Shown: positions 54,148 to 63,455 of the stretch, one piece after another
How positions within the stretch are numbered: the stretch's first letter is position 1
Layout of the letters: every line of letters begins with the position of its first letter
NCBI GenBank assembly: GCA_964616175.1
Contig: CAZTUH010000003.1
Coordinates: forward strand, 62,001 to 126,000
Reading direction: 5' to 3'
DNA length: 64,000 nt
From: CAZTUH01 sp964616175
GTDB lineage: Bacteria; Pseudomonadota; Gammaproteobacteria; Burkholderiales; Burkholderiaceae_B
The notes under the pieces: generated by a model
The model's input: only the letters and a program-made list of their open reading frames with translations
Told to the model about the DNA's origin: nothing
The model's database searches: none
Made by a program: the position numbers and the translations under genes

Positions 54148-54525
54148 ATGCGTCATTATGAAGTAGTATTTATTGTTCATCCTGAACAAAGCGAGAAAGT
54201 TTCTTCATTGGTAGATCACTACCGATCTATGATAGTTGATCAGGGTGGATATGTTCACCATATGGAAGATTGGGGGCAAAGACAGATGGCTTACCCAATC
54301 CGGAATTTGGTTAAAGCTCATTATTTTTGCATGAATATTCAATGTGGTCATGATACACTGGGTGAGCTTCAAGAGACTTTCCGATATAATGGTGCAATTC
54401 TAAGGTATTTGTTAATAAGAACTAAGAAAGCAAGAACTTCTCTATCTCACATGGTCTCTTCACCTGTTGAAGCAGAAGTTCCTGAAAAACCAACCAGTCA
54501 AGTTGTACCAAAACAGGTTAAATAA
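54148..54525 (+). CDS. rpsF: 30S ribosomal protein S6
   Basis: Partner of S18 in the 30S platform. The 125 residues begin MRHYEVVFIVHPEQSEKV, with HHMEDWGQRQMAYPIRN diagnostic of bS6. AAGGAAG precedes the ATG. It is the first gene of rpsF-priB-rpsR-rplI. Confidence 0.98.
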   Translation: MRHYEVVFIVHPEQSEKVSSLVDHYRSMIVDQGGYVHHMEDWGQRQMAYPIRNLVKAHYFCMNIQCGHDTLGELQETFRYNGAILRYLLIRTKKARTSLSHMVSSPVEAEVPEKPTSQVVPKQVK

Positions 54526-54530
54526 TTGGC

Positions 54531-54863
54531 TTGAGCTCCTATATTTTGAACAAAAAGAAGGATACTATCAATGAACTTTCCTTGAGCGGGAAAGTTATCG
54601 AGTTGGATTGCTTGCGATATACTCCCTTTGGATTACCTGTTCGGGGGATATTTTTATTACATAGCTCAGAGCTTTTAGATACCGGAAAACCCCGTCAAGT
54701 TCTATTGAAAATTCGTGCTGTACTTTTGGGAACTCTAGCCCTCGACTTAGAAGGTTTAAGTGTAGGAGATATGTTGCATGCCTGGGGTTTTTTAGCTCCA
54801 GTAAAAAAGAACTCAACCGAATTAAGATTTCATATACAAAAAGCATCCAAAATGGAAGGATGA
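54531..54863 (+). CDS. priB: Primosomal replication protein PriB
   Basis: Single-strand DNA-binding OB-fold protein used in replication restart. The 110-residue frame starts at TTG 54531; a TTG at 54546 is also possible, and no ATG is available. LSGKVIELDCLRYTPFGLPVRG matches PriB N-termini, and the location between rpsF and rpsR is diagnostic. The N-terminal NKKKDTINE is probably an extension. Divergence is moderate. Confidence 0.88.
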   Translation: MSSYILNKKKDTINELSLSGKVIELDCLRYTPFGLPVRGIFLLHSSELLDTGKPRQVLLKIRAVLLGTLALDLEGLSVGDMLHAWGFLAPVKKNSTELRFHIQKASKMEG

Positions 54864-54944
54864 TTCATTTTAGCATTTTCTGTTGGAAATTTAATTATTG
54901 TGTACTTAACCAAGGTTTAAAAAAATTTAAAGGCAAAATAGGAC

Positions 54945-55217
54945 ATGGCTTTTTTTGGAAAACGTAAGGAAAAACGTAAATCAGCTCAGCAAAATCCATT
55001 ATTTAAAAGAAGGAAGTTTTGTCGTTTTACAGCAGCTAAAGTTACGGAAATTGATTATAAAGATCTAGATACTTTACATGAATTTGTACAAGAAAATAGC
55101 AAGATCAGTCCAGCCCGTTTAACAGGTACCCGTTCAATTTATCAAAGACAATTGAGTTCTGCCATCAAGCGTGCTCGATTTTTGGCATTGATTCCTTACA
55201 CAGATAATCATAATTAA
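54945..55217 (+). CDS. rpsR: 30S ribosomal protein S18
   Basis: The 90 residues contain KFCRFTAAKVTEIDYKDLDT and KISPARLTGTRSIYQRQL, diagnostic of bS18, which pairs with S6. Downstream of priB and 16 bases before rplI. Confidence 0.98.
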   Translation: MAFFGKRKEKRKSAQQNPLFKRRKFCRFTAAKVTEIDYKDLDTLHEFVQENSKISPARLTGTRSIYQRQLSSAIKRARFLALIPYTDNHN

Positions 55218-55232
55218 AAATTAATACTCGAA

Positions 55233-55688
55233 ATGATACAAGTTATTCTGCTTGAAAAAGTAACTAATTTAGGAGATTTTGGGAAAATTGTTCGCGTGCG
55301 TAGCGGATATGCTCGAAATTATTTGATACCAAAAAAAATTGCAACACCAGCAACAGATTTAGCCATCCGTGATTTCGAACTGCGACGATCTGATTTAATA
55401 AATGCACAGTTGGAAAAAATAGCCCATGCAAAGGCTATGGCTGAACATTTGTCTAACTTACATTTGGTAATCAGCCGAAGAACTAGCAATGAAGGCCGTT
55501 TATACGGTTCAGTCACTACAAAAGATATCGCTGAAAACTTAAAAGGTAGAGGCTTTCCAAATATTCGGAAGTCTTGCATCCAGCTGCCGAGTGGACCAAT
55601 TAAAGAAACAGGTGAATATTCAATATTCATATCTTTGAATTCTGATATATCTCAAGAAATTAAAGTCAGTATAAAATCAGAAAATTAA
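55233..55688 (+). CDS. rplI: 50S ribosomal protein L9
   Basis: Elongated large-subunit protein. The 151 residues start MIQVILLEKVTNLGDFGKIV with VRSGYARNYLIPKKIA, diagnostic of bL9. A long connecting helix and a C-terminal domain are present. dnaB lies about 200 bases downstream, a conserved neighbour. Confidence 0.98.
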   Translation: MIQVILLEKVTNLGDFGKIVRVRSGYARNYLIPKKIATPATDLAIRDFELRRSDLINAQLEKIAHAKAMAEHLSNLHLVISRRTSNEGRLYGSVTTKDIAENLKGRGFPNIRKSCIQLPSGPIKETGEYSIFISLNSDISQEIKVSIKSEN

Positions 55689-55893
55689 TTTCTTTTTTGG
55701 ATAGAAGTGTGCTGGATTTTCTGTTGGAAAAAAAGTGTATTGGATCTCTAGTGTTCTTCTATTATTCCTATTCCATATGTTTTTCAACTTTGGTTAAATC
55801 TTCTTAGAAAAAAATTCTTAAGGCTTTCTAAAAAGTACTAGAAGAATAATTTCAAAATTTGTCTTCAATGGATGTGCATAGAGTTACATTACA

Positions 55894-57267
55894 ATGGTTT
55901 TTTCTAAGGATTCATCACTGGAAAATCTTCGAGTTCCACCACACTCTATAGAAGCTGAACAATCTGTCCTTGGTGGATTGCTAATCGATAATGAATCTTG
56001 GGATCGAATAGCAGATATCTTAATTGAGGAAAATTTTTATCGTCTTGATCATCGGTTAATTTGGCAACATATTGCTCGTTTGATAGAAAAGAATAAACCA
56101 GCTGATGTAATCACTGTAAATGAATCTTTAGTTCGAGCTGGAAAATCGGATGAAACTGGTGGCTTAACTTATTTAAATTCTTTAACTTATAACACCCCAT
56201 CAACTGCAAATATCAAGCGATATAGTGAGATTGTGCGAGAATGTGCAATTTTGCGGAAACTTATTAATGTTTCAGATGAAATATCGAATTCGGCTTTGAA
56301 TACACAAGGGCGTGAAGCTAAGCAAATTTTGGATGAAGCAGAATCAAAAATTTTTAGAATTGCAGAAGAAGGAGCAAAGAATTCATCTGGTTTTAAGGAA
56401 ATATCTTCTCTACTAAAAGAAGTGGTAGAACGAATTGATGAATTGTATCAACGTGGAGAAGGATCAGATGTAACAGGTGTTCCAACTGGCTTTATTGATT
56501 TAGACAAGATGACTTCCGGTTTACAACCTGGAGACCTTATCATAATTGCTGGAAGACCAGCTATGGGAAAAACATCATTTTCAATGAATATTGGTGAATA
56601 TGTTGCTATAGGTCAAGGCTTACCAGTTGCTGTATTTTCTATGGAAATGGGAGGATTACAGTTGGCTATGCGGATGTTGGGATCGATTGCTGGGCTAGAC
56701 CAACATCGGATGCGAACAGGTAAGTTATTAGATAGTGAATGGCCTAAAGTCACACATGCTTTACACTTAATTCAAGAAGCTCAGTTTTACATCGATGAAA
56801 CTCCTGACCTAAATGTTACAGATGTTCGAGCTAGATCTAGACGGTTGGCCCGTCAATGTGGTCAACTTGGTTTGGTTATAATTGACTATATGCAACTTAT
56901 GTCTGGAAATGGAAGTGAAAAAAACAGGGTATCAGAAATCTCAGAAATTAGTCGATGTTTGAAAGGATTAGCTAAAGAATTGCATTGTCCATTAGTTGCA
57001 TTATCTCAATTAAATAGAAGTTTAGAACAACGCATTAACAAACGCCCAGTAATGAGCGACCTCCGGGAATCAGGAGCTATAGAACAGGATGCTGATTTGA
57101 TCCTTTTTGTTTATCGGGATGAAGTTTATAATCCAGATTCCTTAGACAAAGGAACAGCAGAAATTATTATCGGAAAGCAACGAAATGGACCAATAGGAAC
57201 AATAAAATTGACTTTTCAAAATTCCAGCACTCGCTTTAGAAATTATACGGATAAACAAATATATTAG
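55894..57267 (+). CDS. dnaB: Replicative DNA helicase DnaB
   Basis: Hexameric helicase at the replication fork. The 457 residues include the N-terminal DnaG-interaction domain (PHSIEAEQSVLGGLLIDN), Walker A GRPAMGKTSF, Walker B VIIDYMQLM and the DnaB signature SDLRESGAIEQDADLILF. No intein is present. It converges on pdxA. Confidence 0.97.
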   Translation: MVFSKDSSLENLRVPPHSIEAEQSVLGGLLIDNESWDRIADILIEENFYRLDHRLIWQHIARLIEKNKPADVITVNESLVRAGKSDETGGLTYLNSLTYNTPSTANIKRYSEIVRECAILRKLINVSDEISNSALNTQGREAKQILDEAESKIFRIAEEGAKNSSGFKEISSLLKEVVERIDELYQRGEGSDVTGVPTGFIDLDKMTSGLQPGDLIIIAGRPAMGKTSFSMNIGEYVAIGQGLPVAVFSMEMGGLQLAMRMLGSIAGLDQHRMRTGKLLDSEWPKVTHALHLIQEAQFYIDETPDLNVTDVRARSRRLARQCGQLGLVIIDYMQLMSGNGSEKNRVSEISEISRCLKGLAKELHCPLVALSQLNRSLEQRINKRPVMSDLRESGAIEQDADLILFVYRDEVYNPDSLDKGTAEIIIGKQRNGPIGTIKLTFQNSSTRFRNYTDKQIY

Positions 57268-57337
57268 GAAAAAAGAATTTACTTGTTTTTACTAATTCAT
57301 TTGGAAAGTAACTTAAGATTTCATCTAATTTTAGATT

Positions 57338-58339
57338 CTAGGAACTAGAATTAGAAGTCATGGACACAGCCATGTTAAAAGCAGACTTTAGAGAAGCTGG
57401 GTTTGCTTTACCCTTCCAAGCGATATCAAAGGCTGTTCCATGATCTACGCTAGTCCGAACAAAAGGCAAACCAATTGTAGAGTTAACCCCATTTTCTATT
57501 CCTAGATACTTTATTGGGATTAATCCTTGATCATGATACTGTGCAACGACAATATCAAAAATTCCCAACCGAGCTTTCATAAAGATAGTATCAGGAGACC
57601 AAGGCCCTGATACATTTATGCCCTCTTTTTTAGCAATACGAATTGCAGGAGCAATGATATATTTTTCTTCAAGGCCAAATTTTCCTTCTTCTCCAGCATG
57701 AGGATTCAATGCAGCAACAGCGATTCTTGGTTTCTCAATTCCAAATTGTAAGCAAGCTTTATTTGCTAGCTTGATGGCAGTAATTTCTTTTCGAATTTTT
57801 ATAGTTTCAGGAACTTTGGATAATGGAATGTGTATTGTAACTAGGAGAACACGAAGAGATTCGTTTGTTAACAACATTGCATATTCTTTTGTATATGTAT
57901 ATTTGGCAAAGATTTCTGTATGTCCAGGATAAGAGATTCCCGCTTTATGCATTGATTCCTTATGCATAGGAGCTGTTACTATTGCTCTAATGTTTCCAGA
58001 TAACGCATCGGAAATTGCTTTTCTAACATAATAGAAAGCTGCTTTTCCAGCCAATATGTTTGTTTTTCCGGGAATTATAGTTTTTTTTTGAAGCCTTAGC
58101 TTACATTGAATAACATTCAATGCTCCAATTTCAAATTGAGCATCAGAAATATCTTTACATTCACGAATTTTTATTTTTGAATCTATTAAATCAGCTGCTG
58201 ATCTGAGTATTTGAACATCACCATAAACTATTGCATGTTCTGTTAATCCCTGCGTATACATACGAACCAGAATTTCTGGTCCTATTCCAGCAGCATCTCC
58301 CATAGTAATTCCAATTGGTAAGCTTGTTGCATTATTCAT
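57338..58339 (-). CDS. pdxA: 4-hydroxythreonine-4-phosphate dehydrogenase
   Basis: NAD and divalent-metal enzyme of the DXP-dependent pyridoxal phosphate pathway. The 333 residues include ITMGDAAGIGPEIL, the metal-site histidines in GHTEIFA, NPHAGEEG and YHDQGLIPIK, and SVDHGTAFDIAWKG. Its product feeds the many PLP enzymes here (DapC, TyrB, IscS, ThrC). The stop codon lies inside a small hairpin (TTCTAG/CTAGAA, 57336-57350). Confidence 0.96.
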   Translation of the reverse strand: MNNATSLPIGITMGDAAGIGPEILVRMYTQGLTEHAIVYGDVQILRSAADLIDSKIKIRECKDISDAQFEIGALNVIQCKLRLQKKTIIPGKTNILAGKAAFYYVRKAISDALSGNIRAIVTAPMHKESMHKAGISYPGHTEIFAKYTYTKEYAMLLTNESLRVLLVTIHIPLSKVPETIKIRKEITAIKLANKACLQFGIEKPRIAVAALNPHAGEEGKFGLEEKYIIAPAIRIAKKEGINVSGPWSPDTIFMKARLGIFDIVVAQYHDQGLIPIKYLGIENGVNSTIGLPFVRTSVDHGTAFDIAWKGKANPASLKSAFNMAVSMTSNSSS

Positions 58340-58492
58340 TTCTTATGTACAAAAAATTTGTATGAATTGTATATAGAGATTGATGGTTTGAAAATTAGAA
58401 GGATCGTAGAATTGCAAAGTTATTTCTAACTAAAAAGTAAACTCCAATTTAAAATTCCACATAAACCTATAAAACTTATAAAAGATCAAGGT

Positions 58493-58945
58493 CTATGTTG
58501 GAAAAAACCCAGCCACGACTCGCCTTCCTTCGGCTATAAGAATATTATAAGTATGTGCAGCAGAATATGTGGTCATTATTTCTACACCAATTCCTGCTTT
58601 TAGTAAAGGAGCAGCTGTAAGATCAGAAAAGAGCTTATGTCTGAATCCAGTTCCAATAAGTAATATTTCAGGATACTGTACTCCCGTATTTTTTTGATTA
58701 TTGAGTGGGGATGGATTATCTAAGATAGATAACTCATAACTATGAGAATCAACCAATCCACACATCTTAGAGAGTAGGTCTGAAGTAATCTCGTCAATCG
58801 ACTGAATAAACCAGTTTTCAATGATTCCTTCAGTATTGATTAGTATTGGATGGTAATATTTAATTTTGTTTATCTTTAGATATCCTTTACCATAAGCAGT
58901 TATTGTATTTAATGCTTGTTCATTAATATGAATTTCCACAATCAC
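58493..58945 (-). CDS. Mth938-like domain protein (Xcc1710/DUF498 family)
   Basis: A 150-residue protein with the family core EILLIGTGFRHKLF and KAGIGVEIMTTYSAAHTYNIL followed by EGRRVVAGFFP. The family includes human NDUFAF3, an assembly factor for respiratory complex I; the bacterial role is not established. It lies upstream of the alaC relic on the opposite strand. The fold assignment is secure, the function is not. Confidence 0.8.
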   Translation of the reverse strand: MIVEIHINEQALNTITAYGKGYLKINKIKYYHPILINTEGIIENWFIQSIDEITSDLLSKMCGLVDSHSYELSILDNPSPLNNQKNTGVQYPEILLIGTGFRHKLFSDLTAAPLLKAGIGVEIMTTYSAAHTYNILIAEGRRVVAGFFPT

Positions 58946-59124
58946 CCTCCGAAATCATTTTTTTGAAAAAGATAAGTTATAAATAGGGCTAGACATATCA
59001 AGCAAATTATTCAAATTTCTATCTAAAAATTAAGGATTCAATTATTATTTGCAGCTTACTTATATAAGAGAAAGAAAATAAAAAGCATATTTTCTTTCTA
59101 AACCTTTTAAGGATAACTAAAATA

Positions 59125-60195
59125 ATGAGAGAATTTTCTCAATTTGAATGGCTATTTCTATATGTATTTAAAATAACAAATAGATTAAGTATTCCTACAT
59201 CAAAATTTGATTGAGATATTATCTTCATGTTATCTATAGATAATTTAAATCAAAATATTCTTGAACATCAGAAATTTGAAAATTGAAAATTGATTCAAAC
59301 CTTTGTTAAAAATGGAAATTGTGTTTATTAAATTTTTAAAAAAATACTAACAAAAGCCAAATAGCTTAGCTTAAGGAAAGACAACAGTGTTAGAAATTAA
59401 CCAAGGGGATTATCTTGTTAAAATTTATCGAAAATCAATCTTCAATTTTCTAAGTCAAAATTTTAGATTGGTCTATAGGATGATGTTTTTTAAACATTTG
59501 AGAAGCCTTAGCAATACATTTAATTCAATTGTTAAATTGAAGGTATTATATCTAGGATTTTCTAGTAATCAAAATATACAATTATATGAATCTTTCTTTG
59601 ATTCATAATCTGTAATGTATGCCAAGTATTAACATTAGATTTTGCTTTTGTATAGAATTTCTGATAAATGCAATTTAAAAATGGAACTGATATTAATCAT
59701 TAATTTTTTTTCGATCGCCAAATCAAAAATTTTTCTGGATAAAATGTTAAATATATGCGGAGTAACCCTAACCCCCTTTTATTAGCTTACTTTAGAAGAC
59801 AAAGTTGCCACATTAATATTCTTCCTGTTCAATTATTAAAATTAATTGAACAGGAAGGTATTTTGGACATTGCTTTTAAAAAATCTAATTAAAGAGCACC
59901 AAATTCACAGATCTTTTCTAGGATAATTAGTTTTATAAAATAAGTTATAGGTTGGAGAACAGCTAGAAAGCATTCACGCATATCTCTAAAAGAACCCAAG
60001 ATAGGCACCATCGTATTGGAGAACTATAAATTTTTCAAGAGATATATTAAAAAACAACCGGTTTCCAATTCTATAAGAATTAGCTTTTGGAAACATGAAG
60101 ATAACTATATTCAATTTGCTCTTTTGGGAAATCAGTTTCAAATTTTTTGGTACAAATAGTATTGAGAATATGTTTTGCAAGGATGGATTGGTTAA
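59125..60195 (+). pseudogene. alaC: Decayed AlaC-type aminotransferase (alanine/glutamate-pyruvate)
   Basis: Four segments match consecutive parts of AlaC in order. At 59125: MREFSQFEWLFLYVFKIT (family start about M.EFxRIKRLPPYVFNIT), then an in-frame TGA at 59212. Near 59552: LGFSSNQNIQLYESFF (family LGFPSNPTAQCVELDFF). At 59705-59728: FFSIAKSK, the degenerate PLP-lysine motif FFTLSKSY. At 59761: SNPNP and LPVQLLKLIEQEG. At 60085-60132: ISFWKHEDNYIQFALLGN (family IGFGDYGDDHVRFALIEN). The last frame stops at TAA 60193-60195, directly abutting the hom ATG. At least two frame changes and stops at 59212, 59606, 59890 and 59941 rule out a working enzyme. alaC-hom-thrC is the usual betaproteobacterial order. 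Confidence 0.82.
59821..59857. repeat. 15-base perfect inverted repeat inside the alaC relic
   Basis: CTTCCTGTTCAATTA (59821-59835) and TAATTGAACAGGAAG (59843-59857) are exact complements around a seven-base loop. Immediately after comes GTATTTTGG, a weak T-run. It corresponds to the LPVQLLKLIEQEG segment of the pseudogene. It could have become a terminator or transcript-stabilising hairpin upstream of hom, or be chance. Confidence 0.9.
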
Positions 60196-61494
60196 ATGAA
60201 ATCAATAAAGATTGGCCTTCTTGGGCTTGGCGTAGTTGGTTCAGGAACATGGGATGTGTTGTTGCGAAATGCAGATGAAATATATCGGCGATCTGGACGG
60301 CGAATTGAAATTGCTCATATTGTGGTACGTGATATAAAAAAAGCACGTTCTTATGTTGGAGAAAAAGTTCCTATTTCAAATGATATTTATAAAGTGATTT
60401 TAGATCCAGAAATAGATATTGTAGTTGAGCTTATTGGAGGTAATACTCTAGATTTTGTTTTGGATGCAATTTCTAATGGAAAACATGTAGTGACAGCTAA
60501 TAAAGACTTATTAGCTAAATTTGGAGAAAAGATTTTTTCTGCAGCTTCCAAGCATGGAGTTGTAGTTGCTTATGAAGCTGCTGTTTGTGGTGGTATTCCT
60601 ATTATTAAAACTATCCGTGAGGGTTTAACTGCTAATCGAATTCAACAAATCATAGGAATTGTTAATGGAACTACAAATTTTATCCTTTCTGAAATGCGTT
60701 CTCGAGCCTTGCCATTTTCAGATGTTTTATCGCAAGCCCAACAGTTGGGATACGCTGAATCTGACCCAACTTTCGATGTTGATGGAATTGATGCAGCTAA
60801 TAAAATTACCTTATTATCTTCCTTAGCATTTGGTATACCGCTTCAATTTGACAAAGTGTACATTGAGGGAATTTCAGATTTAAAAGAAGAAGATATTTTA
60901 CATGCCGAAAGACTCGGATACCGAATTAAGCTATTAGCTATTGCAAAACATCAGAAAGAAGGAATTGAATTGAGAGTACATCCTGCATTGATTCCAATTA
61001 ATCATTTGTTATCCAATGTGAATGGAGTAATGAATGGAGTTCTAATCAATGGGGATGCAATAGGTGAGACTATATATTATGGTCAAGGGGCTGGAAAAGA
61101 ATCAACCGCTTCATCCGTTATTGCAGATCTTATTGATGTAACACGGTTGCATACTGCAAGTGCTTTGCATCAAGTCCCTCACCTAGCTTTTCAAGCTGAT
61201 TCTCTTTCTAATATTGAGATCTTATCAATTGATAAGATCTTAAGTTCCTATTATCTTCGCCTATGCGTTGATGATAAACCTGGAATATTAGCAAATATTG
61301 CTTTAGTTCTAGCAGAGAGTGATATTTCAATTGATTCAATGGTCCAGAAACCATCTGTCCAAGGTGAAGCTAACATTATCTTTTTGACACATCAAGCTAA
61401 AGAAGGAAATATCAATTTAGCGATTAAACGCATCGAATCTTTACAATTTGTTCGTTCTAAAATAACACGACTACGCATGGAGAATCTCATATGA
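60196..61494 (+). CDS. hom: Homoserine dehydrogenase
   Basis: Reduces aspartate semialdehyde to homoserine for threonine and methionine. The 432 residues have the NAD(P)-binding GLLGLGVVGSGTWDVL, TANKDLLAKFG, the catalytic region YAESDPTFDVDGIDAANK and a C-terminal ACT domain (about 350-430, RLCVDDKPGILANIALVLAE) typical of threonine feedback. AAGGA 12 bases upstream lies within the alaC relic. The stop overlaps thrC by four bases. Confidence 0.97.
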   Translation: MKSIKIGLLGLGVVGSGTWDVLLRNADEIYRRSGRRIEIAHIVVRDIKKARSYVGEKVPISNDIYKVILDPEIDIVVELIGGNTLDFVLDAISNGKHVVTANKDLLAKFGEKIFSAASKHGVVVAYEAAVCGGIPIIKTIREGLTANRIQQIIGIVNGTTNFILSEMRSRALPFSDVLSQAQQLGYAESDPTFDVDGIDAANKITLLSSLAFGIPLQFDKVYIEGISDLKEEDILHAERLGYRIKLLAIAKHQKEGIELRVHPALIPINHLLSNVNGVMNGVLINGDAIGETIYYGQGAGKESTASSVIADLIDVTRLHTASALHQVPHLAFQADSLSNIEILSIDKILSSYYLRLCVDDKPGILANIALVLAESDISIDSMVQKPSVQGEANIIFLTHQAKEGNINLAIKRIESLQFVRSKITRLRMENLI

Positions 61495-62912
61495 AATATA
61501 TTTCTACTCGTGGAAATTCTAATCTTGGAGGATTCTCGGATCTTTTATTGGAAGGTTTATCTGCTGATGGTGGCTTAGCAATTCCAATCAAGTTACCACA
61601 AATTACATTGGAAAAACTCAAACTTTGGAGAAGCTTATCATATGCAGATTTAGCATTCGAAATTCTATCACTTTTTATAGAGGATATTCCTTCTAATGAA
61701 CTTTACTCTTTGATAAGTTGTACTTACAACTCAGAAGCTTTTAATTATGGAAAAGATGTAGTGGTTTTAAAACCTTTATCTAAGAATTTATTTTTGCTTG
61801 GGCTATCACAGGGGCCAACTTTAGCATTCAAGGATATAGCCATGCAACTGCTTGGAAATCTTTTTGAATATATATTAAATAAACGTAAATTAACATTAAA
61901 TGTTATTGGAGCCACTTCAGGTGATACAGGTTCTGCAGCAGAATATGCTCTCCGGAATAAAAAAAATATTTCTGTATTTATGCTATCCCCTTATGGACGA
62001 ATGAGTGCCTTTCAAGAAGCACAAATGTATTCACTAAACGATAGGAATATACATAATCTGGCTATTATGGGAGGATTTGATGAAGCTCAGGATATTGTAA
62101 AAGTTTTATCTTCTGATTTAGAATTTAAGTGTAAATATCGATTAGGAATCGTAAATTCAATAAATTGGGCTCGAATAGCTGCTCAGGTGGTTTATTATTT
62201 CTATGGATGGTTGCATTCTACCATAAAAGAAGATCAAAAAATCTCTTTTGCTGTTCCTTCTGGAAATTTTGGAAATATTCTTGCTGGATACATTTCTCGC
62301 AATATGGGTCTACCGATTCATAGGCTTTTTCTTGTAACAAATGAAAATAATGTTTTGGAAGAGTTTTTCAAAACAGGAATTTATAGGCCAAGAAATCCTG
62401 AAAGTATCTATGTTACTTCTAGTCCATCTATGGATATTTCTCGAGCTTCCAATCTTGAACGATTTATTTTTGAACTTGTCAATAAAGATAGTGATCATGT
62501 CAAATACCTGTGGAAAAAATTAGCAAAAGAAAACTTCTTTGATCTATCACATCTAAAACATTCATTTGAAGAGAAGCATGGGTTTCTAGCAGAAAGTAGT
62601 TCCCATAACGATCGTATTAGAATGATTAAATGGGCATATGAGAACTTTCAAATCATTCTGGATCCGCACACTGCAAATGCAATCAAAATTGCAAGACAGT
62701 TTGCCGATTCAAATATTCCAATACTAGTTCTGGAAACAGCAAAAGCAATAAAATTTCCAGAAACAATCAACGAAGCCCTTGGAACAGTAGCTCCTAGACC
62801 TAAGTCTTTAATTAATCTGGAAAGATTGCCAAGGCATTATGAATCAATGGATAACAATGATGTAACAATAAAGGAATACATTAAGAAACATGCAAATCTT
62901 CAAAGGACTTAA
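61491..62912 (+). CDS. thrC: Threonine synthase
   Basis: PLP enzyme that makes threonine from phosphohomoserine. The 473-residue protein starts MKYISTRGNSNLGGFSDLLL. The PLP lysine is in QGPTLAFKDIAMQLLG, and GATSGDTGSAAEYAL and SINWARIAAQVVYYF are conserved. It overlaps hom by ATGA. No homoserine kinase (thrB) is in the window; relatives encode it separately. Its 3' end overlaps the DUF1178 stop by four bases. Confidence 0.97.
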   Translation: MKYISTRGNSNLGGFSDLLLEGLSADGGLAIPIKLPQITLEKLKLWRSLSYADLAFEILSLFIEDIPSNELYSLISCTYNSEAFNYGKDVVVLKPLSKNLFLLGLSQGPTLAFKDIAMQLLGNLFEYILNKRKLTLNVIGATSGDTGSAAEYALRNKKNISVFMLSPYGRMSAFQEAQMYSLNDRNIHNLAIMGGFDEAQDIVKVLSSDLEFKCKYRLGIVNSINWARIAAQVVYYFYGWLHSTIKEDQKISFAVPSGNFGNILAGYISRNMGLPIHRLFLVTNENNVLEEFFKTGIYRPRNPESIYVTSSPSMDISRASNLERFIFELVNKDSDHVKYLWKKLAKENFFDLSHLKHSFEEKHGFLAESSSHNDRIRMIKWAYENFQIILDPHTANAIKIARQFADSNIPILVLETAKAIKFPETINEALGTVAPRPKSLINLERLPRHYESMDNNDVTIKEYIKKHANLQRT

Positions 62913-63373
62913 TGCAATGAAGAATCATCCAAAAAATTGGGGATGTTTAGCACTTCAATTCCCTCTTCAATTAGAGAATTCTGTTCTTCAACTGTTACAA
63001 CACCCCTTATCGGTCTCTCTTTAGTTTCCCTTCGATGTATTCGTCTTGCTTCTTCTGCAAAAAGCATTCCAACATTTTCTGTTCTTTTTATAAGTTTTCT
63101 AATATTTTTTATTATTGAAGCTTGAATATTCTCGAGTCGTTTCTCTGTCATAGCAGAATTCTGGTTGATATCTTTATTTGCTTCATTGGTGGCAAGGCTA
63201 TGCTTTACATTTAAATGAGGAGCAGACAATAGTTTCTCAATATTTTTAGAATTGCAGATCGGACAACTTAGATGCTCATTTTCCTGTTGAGCATTGTAGT
63301 CATCGTGAGATTTAAACCATCCTTCAAAAAGATGGCCAAACTCACATTGAAGATTAAAAACTTTAAATGTCAT
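62909..63373 (-). CDS. DUF1178 family protein
   Basis: A 154-residue protein with an N-terminal zinc-ribbon-like pair: FNLQCEFGHLFEGWF with one cysteine, then CPICNSKNIEKLLSAPH. The C-terminal GMLFAEEARRIHRRETKERPIRGVV is characteristic of DUF1178. The function is unknown. It is reverse-oriented, ending in the last codons of thrC, and begins about 80 bases after the efp relic. Confidence 0.85.
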   Translation of the reverse strand: MTFKVFNLQCEFGHLFEGWFKSHDDYNAQQENEHLSCPICNSKNIEKLLSAPHLNVKHSLATNEANKDINQNSAMTEKRLENIQASIIKNIRKLIKRTENVGMLFAEEARRIHRRETKERPIRGVVTVEEQNSLIEEGIEVLNIPNFLDDSSLH

Positions 63374-63455
63374 AAAGAAACTTTAAACAAATCGAAAAAT
63401 TCAGAATATTGCATAAGAAGTAATGCTTTCAAGAAGACAAAATTATTTCCATTCT

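Noticed and set aside
55689..55893. Repeated ATTTTCTGTTGGAAA near 54870 and 55715
   Set aside because: A 15-base match seen only twice, in low-complexity spacers; no structure or third copy noted.
59387..59608. A 73-codon frame starting GTG with AAGGAA upstream, resembling a small gene
   Set aside because: Its C-terminal part LGFSSNQNIQLYESFF matches the AlaC LGFPSNPTA segment and it lies collinear with other AlaC fragments, so it is a piece of the pseudogene.
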